From assembly GCA_023421675.1 (NCBI GenBank), contig JAEZTC010000004.1, positions 1-64,000 on the forward strand: 64,000 bases of DNA. The letters run 5' to 3'. The stretch's first letter is position 1. Every line of letters starts with the position of its first letter. The DNA is from Bacillota bacterium (lineage in GTDB: Bacteria; Bacillota; Clostridia; Acetivibrionales; JANLFN01). The notes beneath the pieces are model-generated. The model ran no database searches, was not told where the DNA came from, and worked only from the letters and a program-made list of their open reading frames with translations. Positions 51,384 to 58,659 of the stretch are shown piece by piece. Made by a program: the position numbers and the translations under genes.

Positions 51384-52256
51384 TTGAAGGTCAGAAAAGC
51401 CATTATACCTGCAGCAGGGCTTGGCACAAGGTTCCTGCCTGCTACAAAAGCACAGCCCAAGGAAATGCTTCCTATTGTTGATAAGCCAACTATACAGTTC
51501 ATTGTTGAAGAGGCCATAAAGTCAGGAATTGAAGAAATACTTATTGTTACAGGCCGCAGCAAAAGAGCTATTGAAGACCATTTTGACAAATCGCTTGAAC
51601 TGGAGCAGGAGCTTTTAAAGAAGGGAAATTGTGAGCTGCTCGATATGGTCCAGGACATTTCCAACATGGTCAACATACATTATATACGTCAGAAGGAGCC
51701 ACGCGGTCTTGGACATGCAATTTACTGTGCCAAGGCTTTTATAGGTAACGAACCCTTCGCAGTTTTACTTGGGGACGATATTGTTGATTCTTCCGAGCCT
51801 TGTCTTCAACAATTGATTAATGTTTTCAATGATTACAACTCTACTGTTATAGGTGTTCAGCCTGTAGACTGGGAAAATGTCCAGGAATACGGCATTATAA
51901 ACTGCAGTTCCCTAGGAGATAGATTATATAGGGTTAATCAGCTTGTTGAAAAACCAGAAAGAGCAAAAGCACCTTCCAATATAGCCATTCTGGGAAGGTA
52001 TATTATTACACCCGATATCTTTGAATACCTTGAAAAAACCGTTCCCGGCAAAGGCGGCGAAATTCAGCTTACAGATGCTCTTAATTCACTTGTTGCTCAT
52101 CAGGAAATGTATGCTTACAATTTTACCGGTAAAAGATATGACGTTGGGAATAAACTGGGATTTCTTGAGGCCACCGTCGAGTTCGCGCTCAAGCGGGACG
52201 ACCTTAAGGAGGACTTTGGCAAGTACTTAAGGAGTATAGACGGAAAATTATATTAA
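51384..52256 (+). CDS. galU: UTP-glucose-1-phosphate uridylyltransferase
   Basis: The 290-residue nucleotidyltransferase has the signature IIPAAGLGTRFLPATKAQPKE (quoted to its core: AAGLGTRFLPATKA, about 9-22), LPIVDKPTIQ, VTGRSKRAIEDHFD, and LLGDDI with GGEIQLTDAL. It makes UDP-glucose for wall and glycan synthesis. The start is TTG 51384, six bases after GAGGTG; the GTG at 51375 lies within that site. A terminator follows. Confidence 0.95.
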   Translation: MKVRKAIIPAAGLGTRFLPATKAQPKEMLPIVDKPTIQFIVEEAIKSGIEEILIVTGRSKRAIEDHFDKSLELEQELLKKGNCELLDMVQDISNMVNIHYIRQKEPRGLGHAIYCAKAFIGNEPFAVLLGDDIVDSSEPCLQQLINVFNDYNSTVIGVQPVDWENVQEYGIINCSSLGDRLYRVNQLVEKPERAKAPSNIAILGRYIITPDIFEYLEKTVPGKGGEIQLTDALNSLVAHQEMYAYNFTGKRYDVGNKLGFLEATVEFALKRDDLKEDFGKYLRSIDGKLY

Positions 52257-52310
52257 AAAACTTACAATTTTTTGTTAAATATTTAGAATAATAAGGCACA
52301 AATCGTAAAT

Positions 52311-52340
52311 AATACCTTTAAACCTATAAAGGTATTTTTT
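52311..52340 (+). terminator. Intrinsic terminator of galU
   Basis: Arms AATACCTTTA (52311-52320) and TAAAGGTATT (52327-52336) are perfect and followed by TTTT. It starts 55 bases after the galU stop. Confidence 0.85.
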
Positions 52341-52358
52341 AGTATTGGCGGTATGTGC

Positions 52359-52862
52359 ATGAGATCAAAAGTATTTAAAATTTCTTTAATTGTAGCACCA
52401 ATCTTGATTGCAGCAGCTTTGGTATTATACTATGCCCCCAAAATTGACGTTTTCAGCATACTCACAAGTTTTGGTTCAAAAAGTAATTCATCGCAGGAAA
52501 CCGGTCAAAAAGCACCAGTTGTATCCAAAAACGGCTTAACAGATACTGAAGGAAGTTCAGGAAAGCCCACAGATACAAAAAAATCTCCACAAGATTATTT
52601 TCTGACTGCTAAAGAAGTTTCCGCAATGGAAAACATAAGTATTCTCGACAAGCTGGCAGGCTTCACACTGCTTTATAAAGTAAGCAATTCAGATATGGAT
52701 AGAATAATGGGCATGCTTAATAACGGGCTGACGTACGCAGAGTATGAAAGTGTTAAAGCGATACTGCAGAATTACCTGAATGAAAGGGAGCTTCAACAGC
52801 TTAATGATTTGCTGGAGAAAAACAAAGCATTATATATTACAGGAAAACTTGCAACAAATTAG
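52359..52862 (+). CDS. Single-TM extracytoplasmic protein of unknown function
   Basis: The 167-residue protein has a basic start, one hydrophobic helix (about 6-26), a Ser/Thr/Lys-rich linker (about 38-78) and a helical C-terminal domain (about 80-165) with MDRIMGMLNNGLTYAEYESV and NERELQQLNDLLEKNK. I do not recognise the family. It is probably membrane-anchored with the C-terminus outside. I prefer ATG 52359, six bases after GGCGGT; ATG 52353 is possible. It is convergent with the Mrr-like pair. Confidence 0.6.
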   Translation: MRSKVFKISLIVAPILIAAALVLYYAPKIDVFSILTSFGSKSNSSQETGQKAPVVSKNGLTDTEGSSGKPTDTKKSPQDYFLTAKEVSAMENISILDKLAGFTLLYKVSNSDMDRIMGMLNNGLTYAEYESVKAILQNYLNERELQQLNDLLEKNKALYITGKLATN

Positions 52863-52877
52863 ATGTGTATCTATTAT

Positions 52878-53414
52878 TTACTCGGAATATAGCAGAATAC
52901 CGCTTTTACATAGTGAACTGCATTCATATTCAAGAACTTTTTTATCAATCACTTTGATATTATACTCTGGGCTAAGCGTCTGTATATATTCAAGAGTGGT
53001 ACTCTGAAGAAGTCCGGTGGTTACGATTATCCCTTGGGCAATATTACCCGAAGACATTGCACCCACAAGCTTATTCAGAATTATATATTCCTGTGTTCCA
53101 AAGCCCTTATTTGTGCATATAACGTATGTCTTTCTTGTATTCATAGAGCAGACAATATCAACGCTGCTTTCCTTTTCTCCTATAATATCCACATGCTCAT
53201 AACCTGTTTTTATTAGAAATATTCTGCACCATTCAAGAAATTCATCTCTGCTAAGGTACTCTATATGTGAAGGAACAAGCTGTCCTTTAAGAAGCTTTTC
53301 CTCCTCAGTCTTTTTCATAGATGCCAGTTCAATAATTGAATACATCCTCTGAAATATAACAATTAACTGCCAAAGGCTGTAAATAACAATAAAGGAAGTT
53401 ACTGCATAGCCCAT
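52878..53414 (-). CDS. Membrane-anchored Mrr-like (PD-(D/E)XK-type) protein, apparently catalytically degenerate
   Basis: The 178-residue protein has an N-terminal membrane helix (about 5-24) and an Mrr-type domain (about 55-165): Glu-Phe-Leu-Glu-Trp-Cys at the start, VDIVCS (the metal-binding Asp), YVICTNKG where active Mrr proteins have Gln-x-Lys, and VTTGLLQSTT then IKVIDKKVLEYE. The Gln and Lys of the active site read as Ile and Thr, so nuclease activity is doubtful. It starts behind TTGGAGG, 18 bases after a related gene. Confidence 0.6.
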   Translation of the reverse strand: MGYAVTSFIVIYSLWQLIVIFQRMYSIIELASMKKTEEEKLLKGQLVPSHIEYLSRDEFLEWCRIFLIKTGYEHVDIIGEKESSVDIVCSMNTRKTYVICTNKGFGTQEYIILNKLVGAMSSGNIAQGIIVTTGLLQSTTLEYIQTLSPEYNIKVIDKKVLEYECSSLCKSGILLYSE

Positions 53415-53432
53415 AATGCCTCCAATTAAAAT

Positions 53433-54176
53433 TTAAGTATTACCGGTTAAAAGCTTTCTAAGCTCCATTCCCACAACCGCTCTGTGTCTTTTAGTAATTT
53501 CAATACCATCCAGGAGTTCTATAACATTCGGCATCTTAATAGATTGTGCAAATCGCCTTGCTGCTATAGTAAAATTACCGGTAGTAATCAAAATACCATG
53601 CCTTATCCCATCAGACGCCATTTTCCCTGCAAAAACCTGAACAGCACCTTCTCCAAGCTCCGGCCAGAGGTCATCATTGTTTAATACCTCACTAACATTT
53701 TGTTTTATAAGCACACACAACACATATGTTAAGTAACCCTCAGACCTTTGACTATAACTATACAGCACCTCTCTAATCCCACCTGTTTTGCTTAAATCCG
53801 AAATATCCCCTTCACCTATTAGTGCAATGTTTGAAACAAATTTTCTGTTTACGTAGCCCATAGTTTCCATATACCTGTCACACCATTTTGTAAAGTTGCC
53901 GAATTCCTCTTCAATTGAGTCTTTGAATACAAGATTATACGGTAATATCCCTAATAGTGCCGAATTTCCTGAAACCAACCTATATAAGAACCCGTTCCTT
54001 ATTTTTGTTTCGGGCTCCAGCACTGCTAAATCTTTTCTGGATATATAGCCATATTTTAGTTTGTTATCCCTGATGTCCCTTCTGATACTCTTTTCAATAT
54101 TTAAAAGGATCTTGATAATAAGCTTAAAGGCAATAATCACCAAAGCAACAAGCACCAGTTCAGCAAAAAAAAACAT
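53433..54176 (-). CDS. Membrane-anchored Mrr-like protein, second copy
   Basis: The 247-residue protein has an N-terminal membrane helix (about 4-24), a basic cytoplasmic linker (25-85), and a C-terminal Mrr-like domain (about 88-235). The later half of the domain is recognisable: VQVFAGKMASDGIRHGILITTG, split here around ITTGNFTIAARRFAQ, and VIELLDGIEI. The region expected to hold Asp and Gln-x-Lys reads LTYVLCVLIKQN, without the catalytic pattern. I chose ATG 54176 behind GGGGTG. It precedes the shorter related gene in the same operon. Confidence 0.55.
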   Translation of the reverse strand: MFFFAELVLVALVIIAFKLIIKILLNIEKSIRRDIRDNKLKYGYISRKDLAVLEPETKIRNGFLYRLVSGNSALLGILPYNLVFKDSIEEEFGNFTKWCDRYMETMGYVNRKFVSNIALIGEGDISDLSKTGGIREVLYSYSQRSEGYLTYVLCVLIKQNVSEVLNNDDLWPELGEGAVQVFAGKMASDGIRHGILITTGNFTIAARRFAQSIKMPNVIELLDGIEITKRHRAVVGMELRKLLTGNT

Positions 54177-54343
54177 TGGCAAGCACCCCTTTTTCTGGTT
54201 ATACTGATATTGTTGTCACATTAATATTATGTAATACAGTTTGTTTACGAAAGTTATAAATCATCCCAAGGCATAGAAGGTTTAGACTAAAGCAAAGTAA
54301 TAAGGAACATGGAGCGACTTTAGTCTGGGACATGGAGGTTAGC

Positions 54344-54559
54344 TTGAAAAAGACAATAGGGTTAATTTTTCTCTCAATTGGAGCTTTGGCAGCTATAATA
54401 GCTTATATACAAACAAATTCCTATGCATATAAATTGAATTCGGCTCTTGGCCAATTAACAGGTATAGGCGGAATCCCGGTTCAGATCATTGTAATTATAG
54501 CCGGAATAGTTGCTGTAATAATAGGTATAATACTTATGGCAGGCTCCAGGAAAAAATGA
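54344..54559 (+). CDS. Small two-TM membrane protein (DUF3185-like)
   Basis: The 71-residue protein has two hydrophobic helices (about 4-22 and 45-66) separated by a polar loop, and ends in Ser-Arg-Lys-Lys. This fits small DUF3185-type proteins of unknown function. The start is TTG 54344, five bases after GGAGG. A strong terminator follows, marking a single-gene unit. Confidence 0.65.
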   Translation: MKKTIGLIFLSIGALAAIIAYIQTNSYAYKLNSALGQLTGIGGIPVQIIVIIAGIVAVIIGIILMAGSRKK

Positions 54560-54615
54560 ATAAAACCAAAAGACTATAATATTAAGGTAGAACCCATACT
54601 TTCCTAATAATAAAT

Positions 54616-54646
54616 AAAAGCCTGTTTTTAAAAACAGGCTTTTTTA
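54616..54646. terminator. Strong terminator after the small two-TM gene
   Basis: AAAAGCCTGTTTTT and its complement AAAAACAGGCTTTT form a long perfect stem followed by TTATTT. The A-run on the other side would also allow minus-strand termination. Confidence 0.9.
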
Positions 54647-54739
54647 TTTCCATTATAACTATAAACTTAAATAAAATCTGCTATCCATGCGTAATTGTGG
54701 GATTTTTGTGTTATACTATTAGTGAAGGAGTGATTTAAC

Positions 54740-54952
54740 TTGACAGAGTTTTGTACATGCGGTTCCATGTTGATCAATGGTGTCTGTTCCAACAAAAGAT
54801 GCCCAGGATCAGTTACTGTAAAGCCAGCCAAAGCAAGGTCTTCCAAGGCAGGTACAGCTAAAAAGGCAGCTGTTCCTAAGACCAGGAAGGCATCCAAATG
54901 CATTACTTATAACCTGTATGACCTGGAAGATAGAGAAGATAATGTTCAATAG
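54740..54952 (+). CDS. Small Cys-motif, basic protein upstream of cysK
   Basis: The 70-residue protein starts at TTG 54740 behind GGAGTG. Its N-terminus has four Cys (TEFCTCGSMLINGVCSNKRCPG: Cys5, 7, 16 and 21) spaced like a zinc ribbon. A Lys/Ala/Arg-rich stretch (28-53) and an acidic end (EDREDN) follow. It may bind zinc and nucleic acid. The terminator stem begins within its last codons. I do not recognise the family. Confidence 0.55.
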   Translation: MTEFCTCGSMLINGVCSNKRCPGSVTVKPAKARSSKAGTAKKAAVPKTRKASKCITYNLYDLEDREDNVQ

Positions 54953-54967
54953 AACATTATCTCTTTT
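54938..54967 (+). terminator. Terminator overlapping the end of the small Cys-motif gene
   Basis: Perfect arms GATAATGTTC (54938-54947) and GAACATTATC (54952-54961) with a four-base loop, followed by TCTTTTGG. It includes the stop codon of the gene. Confidence 0.8.
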
Positions 54968-55065
54968 GGTTTGTGTATCCAGCCATATAACATAGATATC
55001 CACACTTCCCAAACAATCTCCTGCATATCCCATAGGAATTATATGAATTATTTTTATAAAATCTA

Positions 55066-55094
55066 TTGACTTTTTTTGTATATAGTTTTAAAAT
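55066..55094 (+). promoter_or_regulatory. Sigma-A promoter of cysK
   Basis: TTGACT (55066-55071) and TAAAAT (55089-55094) are 17 bases apart. The 45 bases between it and cysK hold ACTAGGATAAT-like sequence that could be an operator, but I cannot assign a regulator. Confidence 0.65.
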
Positions 55095-55146
55095 TAAAAC
55101 CAAGTTAACCACTAAGAATACTAGGATAATATGGAGGCGATTTAAA

Positions 55147-56085
55147 ATGTCAAAGATAGCTAAGAATCTTACTGAATTAATAGGTAATACCCCACTTCTT
55201 GAACTTTCAAAATATAATAAAGAGAACAACCTTGATGCGAAAGTTGTAGCAAAGCTTGAATACTTCAATCCTGCAGGAAGTGTCAAGGACAGAATCGGTT
55301 ATGCAATGATCAAGGATGCAGAGGATAAGGGCCTTATAAACAAAGATACCGTAATAATTGAACCCACAAGCGGTAATACAGGAATTGCTCTTGCATTCGT
55401 TGCAGCTGCAAAAGGTTATAAGCTTATTCTTACCATGCCTGAGACATTCAGTATTGAAAGAAGAAACCTTCTTAAAGCCTATGGTGCACAGTTAGTATTA
55501 ACCCCAGGTGCTGAAGGTATGAAGGGTGCAATCAGAAAAGCCGAAGAACTTGCTGCTCAGACACCTAACTCCTTTATTCCACAACAGTTTAAAAATCCTG
55601 CAAATCCGGAAATTCATAGAAAAACTACTGCCGAAGAGATATGGAGAGATACTGACGGCAAAGTGGATATCATAGTAGGCGGTGCAGGAACAGGCGGTAC
55701 AATAACAGGAGTAAGTGAAGCTTTGAAAAAGAAAAACCCTGATCTGAAATCCATTGTTGTTGAGCCTTTTGATTCCCCGGTTATATCCGGAGGAAACCCG
55801 GGACCCCATAAGATACAGGGTATCGGACCTGGTTTCGTACCTGATGTACTTAACAAGGAAATTCTTGATGAAATATACAAGGTAAAAAATGAAGAAGCAT
55901 TTGAAACAGCAAGAGCACTAGCAAGAACAGAAGGCCTTCTTGTTGGAATATCCTCAGGAGCTGCTGCCTTTGCAGCTACACAAATTGCAAAAAGACCTGA
56001 GAACAAGGGCAAAACTATCGTAGTAGTTCTGCCTGATACCGGTGAAAGATATCTTTCAACACCTGTTTTCCAGGACCCACAATAA
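55147..56085 (+). CDS. cysK: Cysteine synthase (O-acetylserine sulfhydrylase A)
   Basis: The 312-residue PLP enzyme has the cofactor Lys in NPAGSVKDRIGYAMI (about 39-53), the phosphate and substrate loop EPTSGNTGIALA, and the PLP-phosphate loop GGAGTGGTITG. It makes cysteine from O-acetylserine and sulfide. I chose ATG 55147 (MSKIAKNL) behind GGAGGCG; the frame opens earlier at 55066 within the promoter. It heads a series of co-oriented genes for transport and thiol chemistry. Confidence 0.96.
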   Translation: MSKIAKNLTELIGNTPLLELSKYNKENNLDAKVVAKLEYFNPAGSVKDRIGYAMIKDAEDKGLINKDTVIIEPTSGNTGIALAFVAAAKGYKLILTMPETFSIERRNLLKAYGAQLVLTPGAEGMKGAIRKAEELAAQTPNSFIPQQFKNPANPEIHRKTTAEEIWRDTDGKVDIIVGGAGTGGTITGVSEALKKKNPDLKSIVVEPFDSPVISGGNPGPHKIQGIGPGFVPDVLNKEILDEIYKVKNEEAFETARALARTEGLLVGISSGAAAFAATQIAKRPENKGKTIVVVLPDTGERYLSTPVFQDPQ

Positions 56086-56088
56086 CAC

Positions 56089-56116
56089 TTTAGGGGGGAT
56101 TAGAATCCTCCCTAAA
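56089..56116 (+). other. Stable hairpin after cysK without a T-run
   Basis: TTTAGGGGGGATT and AATCCTCCCTAAA pair over 12-13 positions with one G-U. On the plus strand it is followed by AAAATAGC instead of T residues, so it is not a classic terminator. It may protect the cysK message or partially separate it from the transporter genes. Confidence 0.5.
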
Positions 56117-56176
56117 AAATAGCTATAATTCGTAGTTTTCCGGTAGGTTTAATATGTATTTTATGGAGTGATATAA

Positions 56177-57160
56177 TTGTCCACTATTGCATTGGAAAAA
56201 ACCACTAGAAAGTTTAATAAATTTGAATATATATTGCTGCTGCCCCTTGCAGCTTTAATCCTTGCTTTTGTATTACATTCTGTATTGCCGGATAAGCAGA
56301 GCTTTACTACATATGTTCATTATAAAGTGTTTCTCGAGATACTTGCAGTGTTGTATATTGTGTTTGCTGCATTATCCTTCACCAATTCAAGACTGAAACT
56401 GAAGCTGGTCGAAAAGGCGCCGTTGATTACTGCAGCCTTTGCACTTCTAGAAGTTTGGGATATAGTTACTTTAAAAACAAATCTTCTTCATCTTCCCTAC
56501 TTCCCAGGGCCTGACAGAGTATTAAAGGCAATAGTATCAGATGCCGGCCTTCTTGGCATGAGTACTCTTTACTCATTGAGACTGCTGTTTACCGGTCTTG
56601 TTTTCGGAGTAGTAATAGGGCTGGTAACAGGGATAGCAATAGGATGGAATAAAAAATGCAACTACTGGATTGGACCTGTTTTACGAATAATCGGGCCAAT
56701 ACCGGCAACAGCATGGATTCCTATTGCAATAACAGTATTCCCCACCAGCTTTTGGGCAAGTGTATTTCTGATAGCACTTGCAGTCTGGTTCCCGGTAACC
56801 GTAATGACCAGCTCAGGTATTTCATCTGTCAGGAATGCTTATTTTGAAGTTGCTAAAACTTTAGGTGCAGACCGTAAATACCTCATTTTTAAAGTAGCAA
56901 TACCTGCTGCTTCCCCAACTATTTTCATTGGCCTTTTTATGGGTCTCGGCACATCGTTCCTTACTCTGATAGTATCAGAAATGCTTGGAGTAAAAGCCGG
57001 TTTGGGATGGTATATAAACTGGGCACAGGGCTGGGCTGAGTATAGTAAAGTTTATGCCAGTCTAATTGTTATAGCAATTATTTTTTCAGCAATAATTGCA
57101 CTCCTTTTCAAGGTTAAGGATAAAATTCTTATCTGGCAAAGGGGGTTAATCAAATGGTAG
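56177..57160 (+). CDS. ABC transporter permease, SsuC/TauC-like
   Basis: The 327-residue permease has about nine helices. The transport domain (about 130-320) holds the ATPase-contacting loop EVAKTLGADRKYLIFKVAIP (EAA-type motif, quoted at its limit). The first 110 residues add about three helices absent from ordinary SsuC/TauC proteins, which are 250-280 residues long. The family moves sulfonates, taurine, nitrate or thiamine precursors. The start is TTG 56177, six bases after GGAGTG. The ATPase gene overlaps its end by seven bases. Confidence 0.9.
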   Translation: MSTIALEKTTRKFNKFEYILLLPLAALILAFVLHSVLPDKQSFTTYVHYKVFLEILAVLYIVFAALSFTNSRLKLKLVEKAPLITAAFALLEVWDIVTLKTNLLHLPYFPGPDRVLKAIVSDAGLLGMSTLYSLRLLFTGLVFGVVIGLVTGIAIGWNKKCNYWIGPVLRIIGPIPATAWIPIAITVFPTSFWASVFLIALAVWFPVTVMTSSGISSVRNAYFEVAKTLGADRKYLIFKVAIPAASPTIFIGLFMGLGTSFLTLIVSEMLGVKAGLGWYINWAQGWAEYSKVYASLIVIAIIFSAIIALLFKVKDKILIWQRGLIKW

Positions 57161-57972
57161 ATCTCAGCAATCTGGCTTCAGATAATTATTCAGGCGGAGA
57201 AATTAAAATAAAAGATGTTGGAAGAGTTTTTAAGGATGCCAACAACAATCAGGTAATAGCGCTTGAAAAGGTTGATTTGGACATCAAGCCCGGTGAATTC
57301 ATTTCTCTTGTCGGACCAAGCGGATGTGGTAAGTCAACACTTTTAAGACTGATAACAGGACTTGATTATCCTGACAGCGGCAGTATACAGCTTGACAGTG
57401 AAAACATTCAAGGCCCCCATTACGAAAGAGGTTTGGTATTCCAGGACCCGACGCTGTTTCCATGGCTAAATGTCTATCATAATGTTGCAGCCGGCTTATC
57501 AGCAAGGGGAATATACAAAACCAACAAAAAAACTGTCAGTGAATATATTAAGCTCGTTGGTCTTGAAGGTTTTGAAAAAGCATACCCGCACCAGCTTTCA
57601 GGTGGTATGGCTCAGCGTGTTTCGCTTGCAAGAGCACTTGTAAATCATCCGAAAGTATTGCTTCTTGATGAACCTCTTGGTGCACTTGATGCATTTACAA
57701 GGATGCAGATGCAGGATGAGCTTATCAGGATATGGCAGGAAAGGGGAACTACAATGATTCTTGTCACTCATGATGTAGATGAAGCCATCTACCTTAGTGA
57801 CAGAATAGTTATTATGACACCGAGACCAGGGAAAATACAAAGTATACTGGATGTCCCATTAGGCCGTCCAAGAGCAAGGAACCACCCCGACTTTTTCAGG
57901 CTTAGGTCTAAGATACTTGAAATCCTCCACTTTGCAAGAGAGGACAGTGACCAGCTGAGTTACTATCTATAA
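57154..57972 (+). CDS. ABC transporter ATP-binding protein, SsuB/TauB-like
   Basis: The 272-residue ATPase has Walker A GPSGCGKST (about 53-61), Q-loop LVFQDPTLFPW, signature LSGGMAQR (about 149-156), Walker B VLLLDEPLGALD and switch His in LVTHDVDEA. It belongs to the nitrate/sulfonate/taurine branch and energises the permease that overlaps it. Its C-terminus is followed after nine bases by a tiny lipoprotein gene. Confidence 0.95.
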   Translation: MVDLSNLASDNYSGGEIKIKDVGRVFKDANNNQVIALEKVDLDIKPGEFISLVGPSGCGKSTLLRLITGLDYPDSGSIQLDSENIQGPHYERGLVFQDPTLFPWLNVYHNVAAGLSARGIYKTNKKTVSEYIKLVGLEGFEKAYPHQLSGGMAQRVSLARALVNHPKVLLLDEPLGALDAFTRMQMQDELIRIWQERGTTMILVTHDVDEAIYLSDRIVIMTPRPGKIQSILDVPLGRPRARNHPDFFRLRSKILEILHFAREDSDQLSYYL

Positions 57973-57981
57973 GAGGTTTTT

Positions 57982-58152
57982 ATGATTAAAAAGCTAAGAA
58001 AAATATTTCTGCTGCTTTGCCTGGCCTCAATGGTAATTTTGACTGCATGCTCAAACAGCGAGAGTTTGGCAAACAATAATGATACGGTTAAAACATTTAG
58101 TACTGTATCCCCTATTGCAGTTCCACCTGCAGCAGGAGGCTGCTGTGAATAG
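57982..58152 (+). CDS. 56-residue lipoprotein ending in Gly-Gly-Cys-Cys-Glu
   Basis: A small gene behind AAGAGG starts at ATG 57982 and ends at TAG 58152. The signal peptide (MIKKLRKIFLLLCLASMVIL) leads to the lipobox Leu-Thr-Ala-Cys (Cys23). The mature peptide is only 34 residues, Asn/Ser/Thr-rich, then Pro-rich, and ends AAGGCCE. A surface-tethered Cys pair could bind metal or exchange disulfides. No known family comes to mind. Its tight position inside the transporter operon supports it as real. Confidence 0.75.
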   Translation: MIKKLRKIFLLLCLASMVILTACSNSESLANNNDTVKTFSTVSPIAVPPAAGGCCE

Positions 58153-58176
58153 TTTTTAATTTTGGAAGGTGTACAT

Positions 58177-58647
58177 ATGGCTGAATTAACAAATGCTCTT
58201 GCACAAGAAGCAGTTGAACTGTTTAAAAATGGTCTGTACTGTTCTGAAGCAATTTTAAAGGTTTTTAACGACCGCCTCAAACTTGGGCTTAATGAAACTG
58301 CCATTAAAATGGCAACAGGGTTTGGGGCAGGCCTTGGTGCCTCCAAGTGCTGCTGCGGTTCAATAACAGGTGCCGTAATGGTACTAAGCGCAATAAAAGG
58401 GCGCACAAGCACCAGTGAAGCAGTTGACGAAGTGTTCGCCCTGACTGCATACATACATGATGAGTTTAAAAAACGCTTCAAGGCGAGCTGTTGCAGGGTA
58501 CTGACAAAAAATGTCGAATGGGGCAGCCCTCAGCATCATATCGAATGTGAAAAATATGTTTACGGAGCTGTAGAAATACTTCTGGAAGCTCTAGAAAAAG
58601 CTGAAACCAATAGTCCTGCCAATCAACCCGAAAGTAAAAAACTTTAA
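58177..58647 (+). CDS. C_GCAxxG_C_C family protein
   Basis: The 156-residue protein fits the C_GCAxxG_C_C family: LYCSEAILK (Cys22), FGAGLGASKCCCGSITGAVMV (Cys58-60, in the Gly-Cys-Ala-x-x-Gly position), CCRVL (Cys105-106) and HIECEKYV (Cys124). These proteins are thought to be redox or metal-cofactor proteins; their role is not established. Here three consecutive Cys replace the usual single one. The start is ATG 58177 behind GGAAGG. The last 20 residues are polar and variable. Confidence 0.85.
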   Translation: MAELTNALAQEAVELFKNGLYCSEAILKVFNDRLKLGLNETAIKMATGFGAGLGASKCCCGSITGAVMVLSAIKGRTSTSEAVDEVFALTAYIHDEFKKRFKASCCRVLTKNVEWGSPQHHIECEKYVYGAVEILLEALEKAETNSPANQPESKKL

Positions 58648-58659
58648 TCAGGAGAATAT

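Noticed and set aside
54962..55146. T-box or SAM riboswitch before cysK
   Set aside because: The gap is under 200 bases, contains the promoter close to the gene, and shows no T-box sequence (TGGNACCGCG), SAM-box core or terminator.
56089..56116. Rho-independent terminator after cysK
   Set aside because: The stem is strong but is followed by A residues, not T residues, on the coding strand; kept only as a hairpin.
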